DNA from: Sordaria brevicollis
Taxonomy: Eukaryota > Ascomycota > Sordariomycetes > Sordariales > Sordariaceae
Assembly: GCA_033439795.1 (NCBI GenBank)
Contig: JAUTDP010000007.1
Coordinates: forward strand, 496,001-560,000
DNA length: 64,000 bases
Reading direction: 5' to 3'
Shown: positions 47,261 to 57,676 of the stretch, in pieces
How positions within the stretch are numbered: position 1 is the first letter of the stretch
Layout of the letters: the number at the start of each line of letters is the position of its first letter
Program-made: the position numbers and the translations under genes
The notes under the pieces: model-generated
What the model saw: the letters and a program-made list of their open reading frames with translations, nothing else
What the model was told of the DNA's origin: nothing
Databases searched by the model: none

Positions 47261-48700
47261 CTTTTTAACCTTATTATTAATAAGTATTTTACTACCTTTT
47301 TTAATTCCAATTGGAAAAAAATTATTATTATCGTTATTATCGTTATTATTATCGTTATTAAAAAATTCGATAACGGGGCCGGCCTTCTTTTTATATTTAA
47401 ATTAAAGGGTTAAGGGGGCGGCGGCGGCCTTTATATTAATTAATTTAAAACCTATTTCGTCGATATAATTATTTACTTCCTTAATTTCTTATTATTATTT
47501 AGCTAATTCTTTTTAATATTCCTTAATAAATTCCTTTTAAAATTTATACCCATTTTTATCAGGCTTTATATTAGCTAATATTTTAATTTGCGCGTCCAAA
47601 CGACGTTTTACTATATCTTTTCGCTTTTTAATAATTTAAATTGCCTTTTCGGCCTACTTATAACGCGTATTAACGCACGCGAGGACGGCGGTAGCGGGAT
47701 TAACAGCGGTAACGGGCTTAGGAGCGGCGGTAATGGGCTCGGGGATAGTAGCGGGGATAACGCCTTCGGTATTAGCGCCGACGATATCGAGGTTTTAAAA
47801 TTCGCTATCATTATTAAAAAAGAGCGGGGAAGAAGGGGGGATAATCTTACCGGCGGCTTAAAATTAGGATATAATTTACGTATAATATTAAAATCGGTAA
47901 TAATATAATTAATTAAATCCCCGCTATAATAATTCTTTACCGTTTAATATATTTAAAAGGAACGGAACTTTTAAAATAAATTAAAAGGATTAAAGAATTT
48001 ATAAGCAATAAGGTAATAAAAAGATTTAAATTAATTAATTATTATTCTAATATTAATTATATAAATTAATTACGAATTTAATTTAAATAATCTTTAATAA
48101 TACGGAATATAATATTAATTAATAATAATTTAATAATAAGGTCCGATATTAAAATAATATACGAATAACGAAATTAGAGGTTAAGTAGGACGGTAAAATA
48201 AGAATAAGGCGGTAGGGTAGCGAAACGATAATAATTTAAAGAGGGTAGGCGAGAATTTTAATTACTTCGAAATTAAGGATTAAAAGAAATTAAAGCGACT
48301 TTATTAATATTTAAATTTTAATTTATTAAAATTAGTTTAATATTATTACTATCCGGAGTAATATAATTTAGAAGGAGCTAATAGACCAGTCCCGACCGTT
48401 ATACCGCCGTACCGATTCTAAAGTAGTAAGTATTAAAAATAATAAATAGAAGCAACTTCCCTAAATTAATTTAAATAATTCGTATTTAATATATAATTAC
48501 CTATTTAATAAATATACGGTTAATAGTAGGATTAATTAATTCGTATATATATAAATAAAATAAGAGAAGTTTATAAAGTACGACGGTTTATTTAATAATT
48601 AATAATTTATTAAACGGAAGGTTTATTTTCTTAATAGCTTAATTAAGAAACTTTAATTTATTTATTAATATTATTAATTAATAATTTAAGCAACGATTTC
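46030..48700 (-). pseudogene. Decayed second coding module of the large transposon
   Basis: Minus-strand translation through stops gives protein-like text, for example YKSVLMEFIS and YKDFDNNISDNII near 46,660-46,830, followed upstream by a Glu/Lys-rich coiled-coil-like run (46,975-47,135) and homopolymer-coding tracts. Not assignable to a family. Confidence 0.35.
46975..47285. repeat. Purine/pyrimidine and trinucleotide repeat tracts
   Basis: A C/T-rich tract (Glu/Lys-rich on the minus strand), then (GGC)n near 47,150 and two (TAA)n tracts near 47,203-47,262 separated by a G run. Confidence 0.7.
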
Positions 48701-49395
48701 CCTACTAAACGGCAAACCTAAAAGGACCGATTATATTAAAGTTAATAAAATAAACCGTTAATAATAGATAAATTAATAAAAAAAGAAATTATTGAATTTT
48801 AAAACTATAATTAAATTATTAATTTCTAATTTACTATAATAATAATTCAAATATTAAACTACTATACTAATCAATAATTAATTATTTCAATTATCGAAAC
48901 GTTTAATAAATATTAACATTAATATAAAAAAATTTAGACTATTTTTTAACGGTTGAATAACGGTTAATTTTTTGAATAGTTTATTATTTCGATAAGAGAA
49001 AAAATCAATTGCAAAATATATTATACATTAATACTTTTAATCATTGAATTAAATAATTATTTAACATTTTAAACCATTAAAAAACTCAATTAGTAAATGA
49101 GTTAAATATTAATTAAAATAAGTTATTGAAAGATAATTGATTAATGGTTAATTATATCAACTATTTTCTTTCTTAACTATTATTAATATTAATTATTTAT
49201 ATATTTACCTATATTTTTACAATTTAATAACGGTCTAATTTTTATATACGGTCCAATTACAATTAAAAATATAAATTATTGAAATATAATAAACCAGGAA
49301 CGGATAAACTGTTCAATAACGGTTTATTTACCTAACCGCTTTGCTTTTAAATCCTAAAATTATAAACGGTTTAAATAATTAGAATTTGAGTGCAC

Positions 49396-49739
49396 GGTCA
49401 ATCCGCTTCTGACAGTTTATATCAAGTTTACCACACCCCCCCCAATTCGGCTAAGGTGATACGCTCCTGTGTATTCGCGGTACATACTCGCCACTGGTGT
49501 GGTTGCCCCACGAATAGTACGTTCAATATTCCATAGAGAGGGCTAATAATTAGAACTTTGTAAATCTACACCTAACACATGTCAAAAATTGTGCTTTTCC
49601 CACCGGGGTATCGGGTTGCTTTGCTCACAGACTAGATTGCGAGCTACGCGATGTCAGTTTCTTGGTATGAACTGTCAGCTGACTGACATAATGCTTCTAG
49701 GATGCTATAAGGCCCAGATTCTAACCTTGATATCAATAA
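49396..49739. other. Transition from RIP block to normal sequence
   Basis: Normal composition resumes at about 49,390. No gene is visible before the tRNA-Gly gene. Confidence 0.5.
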
Positions 49740-49810
49740 GCGCCAGTGGTTTAGTGGTAAAATCCATCGTTGCCATCGATGGGCCCCGCGTTCGATTCGC
49801 GGCTGGCGCA
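49740..49810 (+). tRNA. tRNA-Gly (anticodon GCC)
   Basis: 71 nt without intron. The acceptor GCGCCAG pairs with CTGGCGC, followed by discriminator A. The anticodon stem CATCG/CGATG surrounds TTGCCAT. The T arm with TTCGATT is complete. A T run follows 10-35 bases downstream, suitable for pol III termination. Confidence 0.97.
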
Positions 49811-50835
49811 AATTTGCTTTCTTTTTCGTTTTTTTTATCCTCCGCGACTGCCACATCGCCCTTCGATTGCTGCCCTTTTTTTGGTCGCTTTTACATGCAT
49901 GATCAATGGAGATATCGATGCACTGCAAAGCTCCTGCTCGTTTACCTACGGTAGATCGGTTTTCTTACTTCTTGTCAGCCTTTTTTTGAGTTTGCATGCT
50001 GCAACGGCCCTTCTTGTCTGATGGCCTTGGCATCTGCAACAACAACGACACTCGTTTGATCAAATCGTTCAAGTTCATGCCCTACTTCTAGGTGTCCATT
50101 CACTGGACTTATCATTCACACGTTCTCCAATTGCCAGTTTTCCTCTTCATGCATCTCCCAGTTAACCGTCTTCCGTTTATCTGTTTCCATTACACTCTTT
50201 ACTCATTTGGAAGCCCATTTCGCCATCGCCTTGCTGCCTTGGACCCAACTTCAACGGCATAGAGGGACACACATCAGGTATGCCATTAACCTGAATGTCT
50301 CGCATTGGATACATAGGTATATATATCATCATACCGGCAAGTCCTTCATCAATCATCGGTATCTCCGTGACTAGCTGATGTTTACCTACACTGTCTGTTA
50401 ACGAATGGCGGGGTCCCGCCTACTCCCGCTTACACCGCGCACACAGCCCGGATGGCCTGCAACACCATCCCGCGTTATGCTGGTACCTTCTAAAAGACCA
50501 CATGACATACCAATACGTAGGTACCCCGCTAATGCATTCTGGACAGCCCTCCATCGATTGGTGGTTCCTGTCCTTCTCCAACTGCGAGCCTCCAACCGAC
50601 CTCCAACTTCCAGCCTCAGGCCTCCACCAACGTCGGCCTCCCGACTGCCTAAAATCTTATCTCCCTTCTTCGGATTCTTTCCCCGCGGTTTTTATCCTCC
50701 TTCGCCGAGGTGGACCCTAACAGGGCCTTGTCACTGCCACCATCTAGACTTGGATATTAGACGGATTCATTTCCCAACCTCACCAGCACCGGGCGTATCA
50801 CTGTTGGCCAGCCTTTTGCTTCCCCCGAGTCCATC
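49811..50835. other. Upstream region and leader of the SNF2-family gene
   Basis: C/T-rich sequence with no independent gene. An ATG at 50,405 opens a 199-codon frame that overlaps the SNF2 start in another frame. It looks like leader sequence rather than a protein. Confidence 0.45.
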
Positions 50836-53800
50836 ATGCCGTCCATCGATGTTGACCGTTTTCTCGCAGCCGGATGCATTACAATCAACGAGGCCGAAAG
50901 CGGTATCTGTTCAGAGTTATGGTCCGCCCCTCTGCTTCAAAAATGGCACAGCATCAAGGTTTCCGACTCCATTGCAGGCAATCCGACATACGACCCATCA
51001 GTAGGACCTGTCGTTATTGCCGACTCCAATCCGCCCCTCCATTCCATGGTTCAGAATGGTCTCCTGGAATCTCCTGCTCTGTCCCCATTCCTCAGTCTCT
51101 TGGGCTCGAAATGGGTACATATGACTTTCAGGATTACCCCTGAAAATCCCACCATAGGCATACTTCGTGTCTACATCCTTCCAGACGATGTCGAAAACCG
51201 GCGATTTCCTCGATTTGATGCGCGTCTGCAACAGCTTAGGGCCAAACTCTTTCAGCTCCTCGACCGGTCTTCCGGCACGTGGGATGGGAATATCAAGTCC
51301 CAGAAAGTCAAGAGCAATGGGCACGAGGATGGAAAGAACACGAGCGGAAACCCGCAATCCCTCCTACAGATGTTCAACACTCTTCCGGCCCCGGAACCCC
51401 AGCCCAGCGAAGTAAATGACCCTGACAGGCGCAAGAGCATGTGCAACTTGTTGGAAAACAAGGTGCGGGGGCTCAAGACGATCATGTATCCGTTCCAATG
51501 TCGGTCCGCAGCCCTTATGCTACAACGAGAGTCGCAAACCGAGCCCGTTCCGGATCCTCGACTGCCTAAGCGCTATGTTGATCATCTTGGAACGACATAC
51601 TACGTGGACCCCGTCGTCAAAACCATAATCATCGACCCGGCCTACTACGATAGCGTCTGCGGAGGAGTCCTGGCCGAAGAAATGGGATCTGGCAAGACAC
51701 TTATCTGCCTGGCCCTAATCCTTGAGACAAAGAATATCCCTGCCACTGTCCCAGAGTTATACCGTGGAGCTCCCATTGTGCGGCCCAAAATCGGAAGCTT
51801 GATGGACATGGCGGCTGCTGTGATTTCTAGAAGCGGAGTGGCCTGGAAGGAAAATTTTGGATTCGATAGCCCAGATACGGAGGGGATCCAGTACAATGCG
51901 ATCCTGAAAGCCATCCAGCGAAACCCCGGCTGGTACGGCAAAGAAGCCGTTATTCATCCTGGCCGTCGCACGCGTCGTAGGGAGACAGCCGAAACCCAAA
52001 ACCAGCAAATTTATCTTTCACATGCGTCCCTCATAATCGTGCCGCCGAATCTCGTTACTCATTGGGAGCAAGAGATCAACAAGCACACCAGTGGCCTCCG
52101 AGTGCTATTTCAGACAAAGACGTTGTCTGTCCCTCCTGTTGAAGATCTAAAAGAATTCGACATAGTCCTCTTTTCTAGGGCAGTATTCGACCGTCTATAC
52201 GACAAAAGAGGGACCAATCTTCACGTGTCCAGCCAACTCGCGACATTGGCAAAGGTTCACTTCAAACGTTGTATTATCGACGAGGGGCATGTGCTTGGAG
52301 CCTCTAGCCAGGGCGGCGCAAAGATGACCAACTTGCAGCGTGTCATGGATTGTTTGCAAATAGATGCCAAGTGGGTCGTCACAGGTACACCATCCGTGGG
52401 CCTGTATGGTCTCGAGAACGGAGTACAAGGCAGCCTGGAGCAGAGCCATCAGGTCTCCACGGATATAGAAGTCCGAGATCTCAGGAAAATTGGTGTCATG
52501 GCAGCCGTCTTCCTAAAAGCACGACCCTGGGCCAACACACTTAGCGATACTCGGGGTGAATGGAAGCCCGGGAAAGGAAGAAATCATGTTCTTTGGGACG
52601 ACTATATTGTCAAACCCTGGTCTTCTCGAACAGCAGATGGCCAGGATGACTGTCTGAAAGCAGCCCTTGGGTCTTTGATCGTTCGGCACCCCAAGCTTGA
52701 CATTGTGCCTTTCTTGCCTTCTGTTACCGAGAGGACTGTCTACCTTGATGGATCGTACCAAGACATCCTTGCGCTCAACCTGTTCTCGATGCATATCATT
52801 TTCAACGCCGTCCAGTCGGAGAGGAAAGACCAGGATTATTTCTTTCACAAGTCTCAGAGGACAGAGCTAGGACGATTAGTTAATAACCTCCGGCAAGCCA
52901 GCTTCTTTGGCGGTCAGTTCTGGCCCAAGGAACAGATTCTCACGGCCATCAGGAGAGCGGAAGAGTTCTTGGATGAGGGCGAGGTAGAAATCTCCGCGGA
53001 AGATGACGAACTGTTACGGAAGGGTATCGAGTTTGGTTGGATTGCGGTCAAGAACGAGATGAAGGATTCCGCCTACCGGTTTGTTCAAGTCCCGGTTTAT
53101 GTCGAGAACTTTCCTTACGGTGCCGGCGAGCACTGGTCTGTTGCCGGTTCACGCGGCGGAAAAGACCCCGTCTGCACAGTAGCACCCCTTCTTCTGCGCC
53201 TTCAGGATTGCATGAGGCGCTACCTCCAAGATCCCAAAACGCTGGATGATCTGGCAGAAAAGGGGTTCATCTCTGAGCAAGGAGACCAAGCGAGGTCGAA
53301 ATTATATCCTCTGCTCGCAACCAATTCTAAGAATCCTAACGATCCGCCACACCATAGCAACAACTCCAACGGGGGCGAAGACGAAGATTTCACCATGAAG
53401 AGGGAAAGAATTCGTTTAGAGAAACAAAAGAGCAACCGCCGGACAATCAAATCTATGATGCAGGCCGCACAGATTACAAAAGAAAACGAAGGCTTGGGCT
53501 CAGAAGCACCAGTTGCCGCACCCCTCGCCAAAACCAGGCTAATCTCGACCGCCTCGGCCAAGCTTTCGTATCTCATCGACCAGATCATCCAGCACCAAGC
53601 GTCGGAGCAAATACTAATATTCTACGAAAACGACAACGTAGCCTACTACCTCGCCGAGACGCTCGAGGTGCTCGGGATCCAGCATCTGATCTACGCTAAG
53701 GGCATCACCACGGAGCGGCGCAACCGCTACCTGGCCGCCTTCACGGATGCCTCGGGCTCCGGCTCCGGCTCCGGCGGCGGGAGCAAGTTCCGCGTCATGC

Positions 53801-54423
53801 TGATGGACATTTCGCAGGCCGCTTTCGGGCTCGACATGAAGACGGCCTCGCGCATCTACTTTATCAACCCCATCCTCAACCCGCAGCAGGGCGCGCAGGC
53901 CATCGGGCGCGCGCGCCGCATCAGCCAGCAGAAGCCCGTCACGGTCGAGACGCTGGTGCTGCGCGGGAGCATGGACGAGGTGATTGCGCGCCGGCGCGAG
54001 GAGATGTCGCCCGCCGAGCAGAGAAAGTGCAAGAGCGGACGGTCGGTTCACATTCTGGACGACAAGCCGATCTACGACTGGATCCGGAACGCAAAGATCT
54101 TGCCGCTTCCGAAGGACGTGAACTGCGAGGATGGACAGGCGCAGATGGCCAAGCTGGCGGAGCCGCAGAATATCTTTTTCTTGAGGGAGCACGAACTCGC
54201 TCCGAACCAGGTTGATAAAGATGATTGGGAGAACGAGGATATGGGCTCGCTTGCGCTGAAGGATGATGTGAGGGAGTTCGCAAATTCGATGAGGCGGAAG
54301 AGGAAGTATCAGGACAATGAAGAAGAAGAGTCTTCTGCGTCGTCTAAGCGATCGCGTGTTAGACCCTCGGATGATGATGAATCATTGTTTCGGGAGGCCA
54401 GGATTGCCGTCCCGAGGTCGTAA
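50836..54423 (+). CDS. SNF2-family helicase-like ATPase
   Basis: Intronless, 1195 aa. Motif I is EEMGSGKT with Lys287, motif II is DEGH (482-485) where most relatives have DEAH, and motif III is VVTGTPS (514-520). Motif VI is QAIGRARR (1021-1028), in a well-formed helicase C-terminal half with LIFYENDNVAYYLAETL and MDISQAAFGLDMKTASRIYFINP. Such proteins use ATP to translocate on DNA and remodel chromatin or protein-DNA complexes in the nucleus. A long insertion lies between the halves (about 640-900), acidic and Lys-rich near 835-870. A Gly/Ser repeat (about 974-983) interrupts the C-lobe. I see no RING finger, HIRAN, bromo- or chromodomain, so it is not a standard Rad5/Rad16. The C-terminus has a basic, nuclear-signal-like stretch (RRKRKYQ and SSKRSRVRP). 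Confidence 0.9.
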   Translation: MPSIDVDRFLAAGCITINEAESGICSELWSAPLLQKWHSIKVSDSIAGNPTYDPSVGPVVIADSNPPLHSMVQNGLLESPALSPFLSLLGSKWVHMTFRITPENPTIGILRVYILPDDVENRRFPRFDARLQQLRAKLFQLLDRSSGTWDGNIKSQKVKSNGHEDGKNTSGNPQSLLQMFNTLPAPEPQPSEVNDPDRRKSMCNLLENKVRGLKTIMYPFQCRSAALMLQRESQTEPVPDPRLPKRYVDHLGTTYYVDPVVKTIIIDPAYYDSVCGGVLAEEMGSGKTLICLALILETKNIPATVPELYRGAPIVRPKIGSLMDMAAAVISRSGVAWKENFGFDSPDTEGIQYNAILKAIQRNPGWYGKEAVIHPGRRTRRRETAETQNQQIYLSHASLIIVPPNLVTHWEQEINKHTSGLRVLFQTKTLSVPPVEDLKEFDIVLFSRAVFDRLYDKRGTNLHVSSQLATLAKVHFKRCIIDEGHVLGASSQGGAKMTNLQRVMDCLQIDAKWVVTGTPSVGLYGLENGVQGSLEQSHQVSTDIEVRDLRKIGVMAAVFLKARPWANTLSDTRGEWKPGKGRNHVLWDDYIVKPWSSRTADGQDDCLKAALGSLIVRHPKLDIVPFLPSVTERTVYLDGSYQDILALNLFSMHIIFNAVQSERKDQDYFFHKSQRTELGRLVNNLRQASFFGGQFWPKEQILTAIRRAEEFLDEGEVEISAEDDELLRKGIEFGWIAVKNEMKDSAYRFVQVPVYVENFPYGAGEHWSVAGSRGGKDPVCTVAPLLLRLQDCMRRYLQDPKTLDDLAEKGFISEQGDQARSKLYPLLATNSKNPNDPPHHSNNSNGGEDEDFTMKRERIRLEKQKSNRRTIKSMMQAAQITKENEGLGSEAPVAAPLAKTRLISTASAKLSYLIDQIIQHQASEQILIFYENDNVAYYLAETLEVLGIQHLIYAKGITTERRNRYLAAFTDASGSGSGSGGGSKFRVMLMDISQAAFGLDMKTASRIYFINPILNPQQGAQAIGRARRISQQKPVTVETLVLRGSMDEVIARRREEMSPAEQRKCKSGRSVHILDDKPIYDWIRNAKILPLPKDVNCEDGQAQMAKLAEPQNIFFLREHELAPNQVDKDDWENEDMGSLALKDDVREFANSMRRKRKYQDNEEEESSASSKRSRVRPSDDDESLFREARIAVPRS

Positions 54424-57400
54424 TATGCCCCATCTTGCTTGCTTCACTTAAGGTGAAAGGCGGAGTGTTGGTTGGGTATGTTTTGTTCCATCTACTTGGC
54501 ACTACTACTCAGAGGATGAAGTTCTCATTTTGATTTTCGACACCATGTTGCTGGTCGGCACCTAGATACGGTGATTTGAGCACTACTGAGACTGACCATA
54601 CGGAGGATTGTGTTGGAGTAAACAACAGCATCGTTATGGATTACATTTTGCTGGGTTATTTCTTTGCCTCTTTGCTATCAAAAGAGCTAGTTTGATGAGG
54701 CTTGAATACAGCGGATAATCCTCCCAAGACTTCGTTGAAGCGGTCGGGGAGAAGTCAAGCTCTAGCGGTACCAATTATACTTAGGTAGCACAACAATAGA
54801 TACCCATGTTTAGGAACACAATGCTGAATGACATAACTTGTCCCGTATAGATAGGTATGCGTTGACAAAACTTTCTAGGGTTGGTGAAGATTAGCAGCCT
54901 CAACGTCCGCATTTAGATAGTGATCCTGGGCGAAGACTCCTTTTTGGTTGCATGCTCTTTGAGCGTATACGTCGATCTAGGCATCAAGTTGATCTGTGTA
55001 GCGATGTGTGAAGAAAGGAAGACCGTTTGGACGAGGGGTCTTCCGGATTAGATAGGATGTAGACTGAGAAGTCACCCCATATCTCTCCATGAACTTGTGA
55101 TCGTCACTGAAGACTCGGAAAGCTGAATCTGCAGCTCAAATCTCACCACTTATATTCGAGATCTGTTTATTTACCCCCGTGGACTTTCACAGCCCCAAAA
55201 ACGGGGTCTGGGCTCTCGTTCGTCCAAGTGTTTAGACCAGGTAGAGCCTCGAATCTTGGACGACGTGGAGACGAACGAACGGGCATACATAGAAAAGCCA
55301 TCCAAGCTGAAAATAATGCAAGTATGGCAATGCAAGTGTGATGCTTAACCACTTACTTGGGTCCTGCCACTGACAGAGTGACATCTGCATGTACGTATGT
55401 GTTCGACAAAAGATGCCTGTCTGACGCAAATCCACTTGTCCCTGCAGTTGCTGCAGTTTAGTTTGGAAAAGCTTGCCTGACATGACATGACTGGGTATAC
55501 CACTGGATGACTCTGGGATTTCCGCAAAGTGTGCCATCCAATGGATAGGACAGCCATCGGGATCTTCGTCGCGCCACTATCACCATCCACTCTCTCTTCA
55601 GCACAAATGGATGGCACTGGTGGAGGTTGCTTCTTTTTTCGGGCGGGCAAGAAGGGTGGTTCAGGCGGTCGAGGGAGGGCCGAGCCTGGCCATGCATGCG
55701 ATGAACGAACAGGAGGATGAGCAATGGTGAGGGTGACTGAATGACCGACTGAAATCTGGAAAGGCCTCGGCTCTGTCGCGGGGTCTCGTGAACTCTTCTT
55801 CACACTCACGGCGTTGTCCGTTTTTTGTGGAGATGTTGAGGCTGTTCGTCTCGTCTCATGTCGTTGTGTCTTGGCCCTCGGACGAAAACACCACGAGATG
55901 GGTTTGGGGTTCGGGGATTCGAATCTTGGATCCATCGCGGGTTTGATGCTTCAGGGGTGAGGGCGGGTGGGGGGTTTGGTCCTTGGCGAGTTGAAGAAAC
56001 ATTCGATGTAAGCCTACACTAACTGATTATGGTTGAAGTTGCTGGTAGAAATGTTAGTGCACAAGAACAGAACTCATGGGACCCCTTCCCAGACCCCCCC
56101 TTCCGTCCGCGCCGGCCCCCAAGGAGGACGGTCCCGGGTCATGCAAAAGCCGCAAACTTGGACAGGTTCCAAGGAAGAGATGCTCGTATAACCAGCGCCG
56201 GATCGACGAGCTAACACGGCACCTCGGCTTCAGATTGGACAGAATGGCCGATGCAGCGCACTAAAAAAGCTCCCATGGTGGATAATCCGTACTTTGTTTG
56301 GCAACTCGCCAGCCAGTTTGACAGCACACCTTCACAATCACCTCTTTCCAGCTGGAATTGTGTTGTGTTTTGCGAACGGACTGGGAGAGACAACCTCAAA
56401 GTGGGTGGTGGCGGCCATTCAAGAGAAGGGATATTATGTAGAGGTAGGGAGAGAAGCCACATTAACAAAGCGCACCCACCAACTCTAATTACCTACGTTT
56501 TGGAAGAAAGACCGGGCTGTCACAGAGCTCTTTCAAGGGATATACTGGTCTTGTAATGGTGATACCTCTACCGCTACACATAGACATCGGTGTTCCAAAA
56601 GGCGCCGTTTCAATGCTGTGGGGCCCCTCGGTCCTTGGTAAACTGGAGAGGAGGAAACGGCCAGAAACAACAAGATTGACGAGGGAACTCGGGGAAAGGA
56701 CAAATGCAGTGTCGATGCAGCTGTCGATGCATGTCGGTGGAGTTTGTAAAGTCTGCAACCTAAAAAGAAGGCAGGAACTAAGCAGGAGCTGCAGCTTCCA
56801 CTTCTCCAGTCAGGTGCTCCAGTTTGCTTGTTGTATTTGCCTCCATGCTGCCTCTCAACTCTTTCCCTTTTATCATCTCAGAAGAAAAGTCGGGGTTCAT
56901 CGATCCTGCCGCACTCACAGCAGTCGTGCAACCTGCTTGATTGATGGGTGTCAAGTAATCAGCCGGAAGGAAGCATCAACCTTGGTCGATCCCGTCGGTC
57001 GCTGTTGCATCGCATCATTCGCTATCCCGCCTTGTTTAATATTCGCATTTGGCCACCGCTTGCCATTTCCATTCATCAACTGAACCAGCCGTCCGTCTCC
57101 CTCACCCTCACCCTCACCCTCGCTACTTTCCCAGTCACTCGTTTATACACTTTTTTTCATCTCTCTTTCTTGAAAGGGACGATCCGACGGCACCATTCCC
57201 GGTCTTGGCTATCTGGCGACCCCTCGTCTCGCCCTCGCTCGTTTCATCATCAATATCGACACCCCGCCCCATACATATAGGTACCCGGGAGTAGGGACAC
57301 ATATACGAACGACAGTTGTTACATACCTCTAGTACTCAATCAACCCACTCAGCATCGTATCTGAAAGTCTCCAGTTTATTCAGCCGAACACGATTCACCA

Positions 57401-57676
57401 AATTCGCCAACCACCGAACCAACGACTCGTCATCACCTGTTTGCTTTGCGGAATAAACATCACCAACAAACGAACCAAGGTCCGGATTTTAGTGGTTAGC
57501 GGGAGTTGAGGGTCAATCGCCAAGCAATGCTATAGTGAAGAACGATTCCGGTCATTTTTTCAGCATCATTTTGGAGATTACGGCATACCGAGTCAAGAAT
57601 TCGTTTATCGTCGACGCCTGATGATATCCGCCTCTGTTTTCCCGCCAACAACCTCGCCAACATTATAAATCCAACC
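54424..57676. other. 3.25-kb intergenic region
   Basis: SNF2 3' sequence, then no supported gene. A minus-strand frame at 55,345-55,935 (196 codons) lacks recognisable features. From about 57,080 the sequence is a C/T-rich leader with a (CTCACC)n run near 57,098-57,122, leading to the F-box gene. Confidence 0.4.

Larger units (their letters stand above)
33636..49395 (-). mobile_element. Large RIP-decayed DNA transposon with nested insertions (provisional)
   Basis: A 15.7-kb AT-rich block, coding-like on the minus strand in both its left part (34.4-41.3 kb) and its right part (46.0-48.7 kb). Both ends carry copies of one short motif: AACCGTT/C at 33,636, 33,647, 33,674, 34,359 and 34,375, and its inverse AACGGTT/C at 48,948, 48,959, 49,229, 49,318 and 49,365. 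A single forward copy lies at 48,753. Inward-pointing subterminal motifs are typical of CACTA-type elements. A Mutator-like element sits inside. Exact boundaries and target duplication were not found. Confidence 0.45.

Noticed and set aside
47588..47908. Open frame of 106 codons in the RIP block, plus strand
   Set aside because: It is open only because a G-rich simple-sequence patch lacks stops. Coding traces on both sides are on the other strand.
55345..55935. Minus-strand open frame of 196 codons
   Set aside because: No recognisable motif, mixed codon usage and no convincing promoter. It looks like a chance frame in GC-balanced sequence.
57098..57122. (CTCACC)n run resembling a telomere-type repeat
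   Set aside because: The unit is not CCCTAA and only about four units are present. It is part of a C/T-rich leader.
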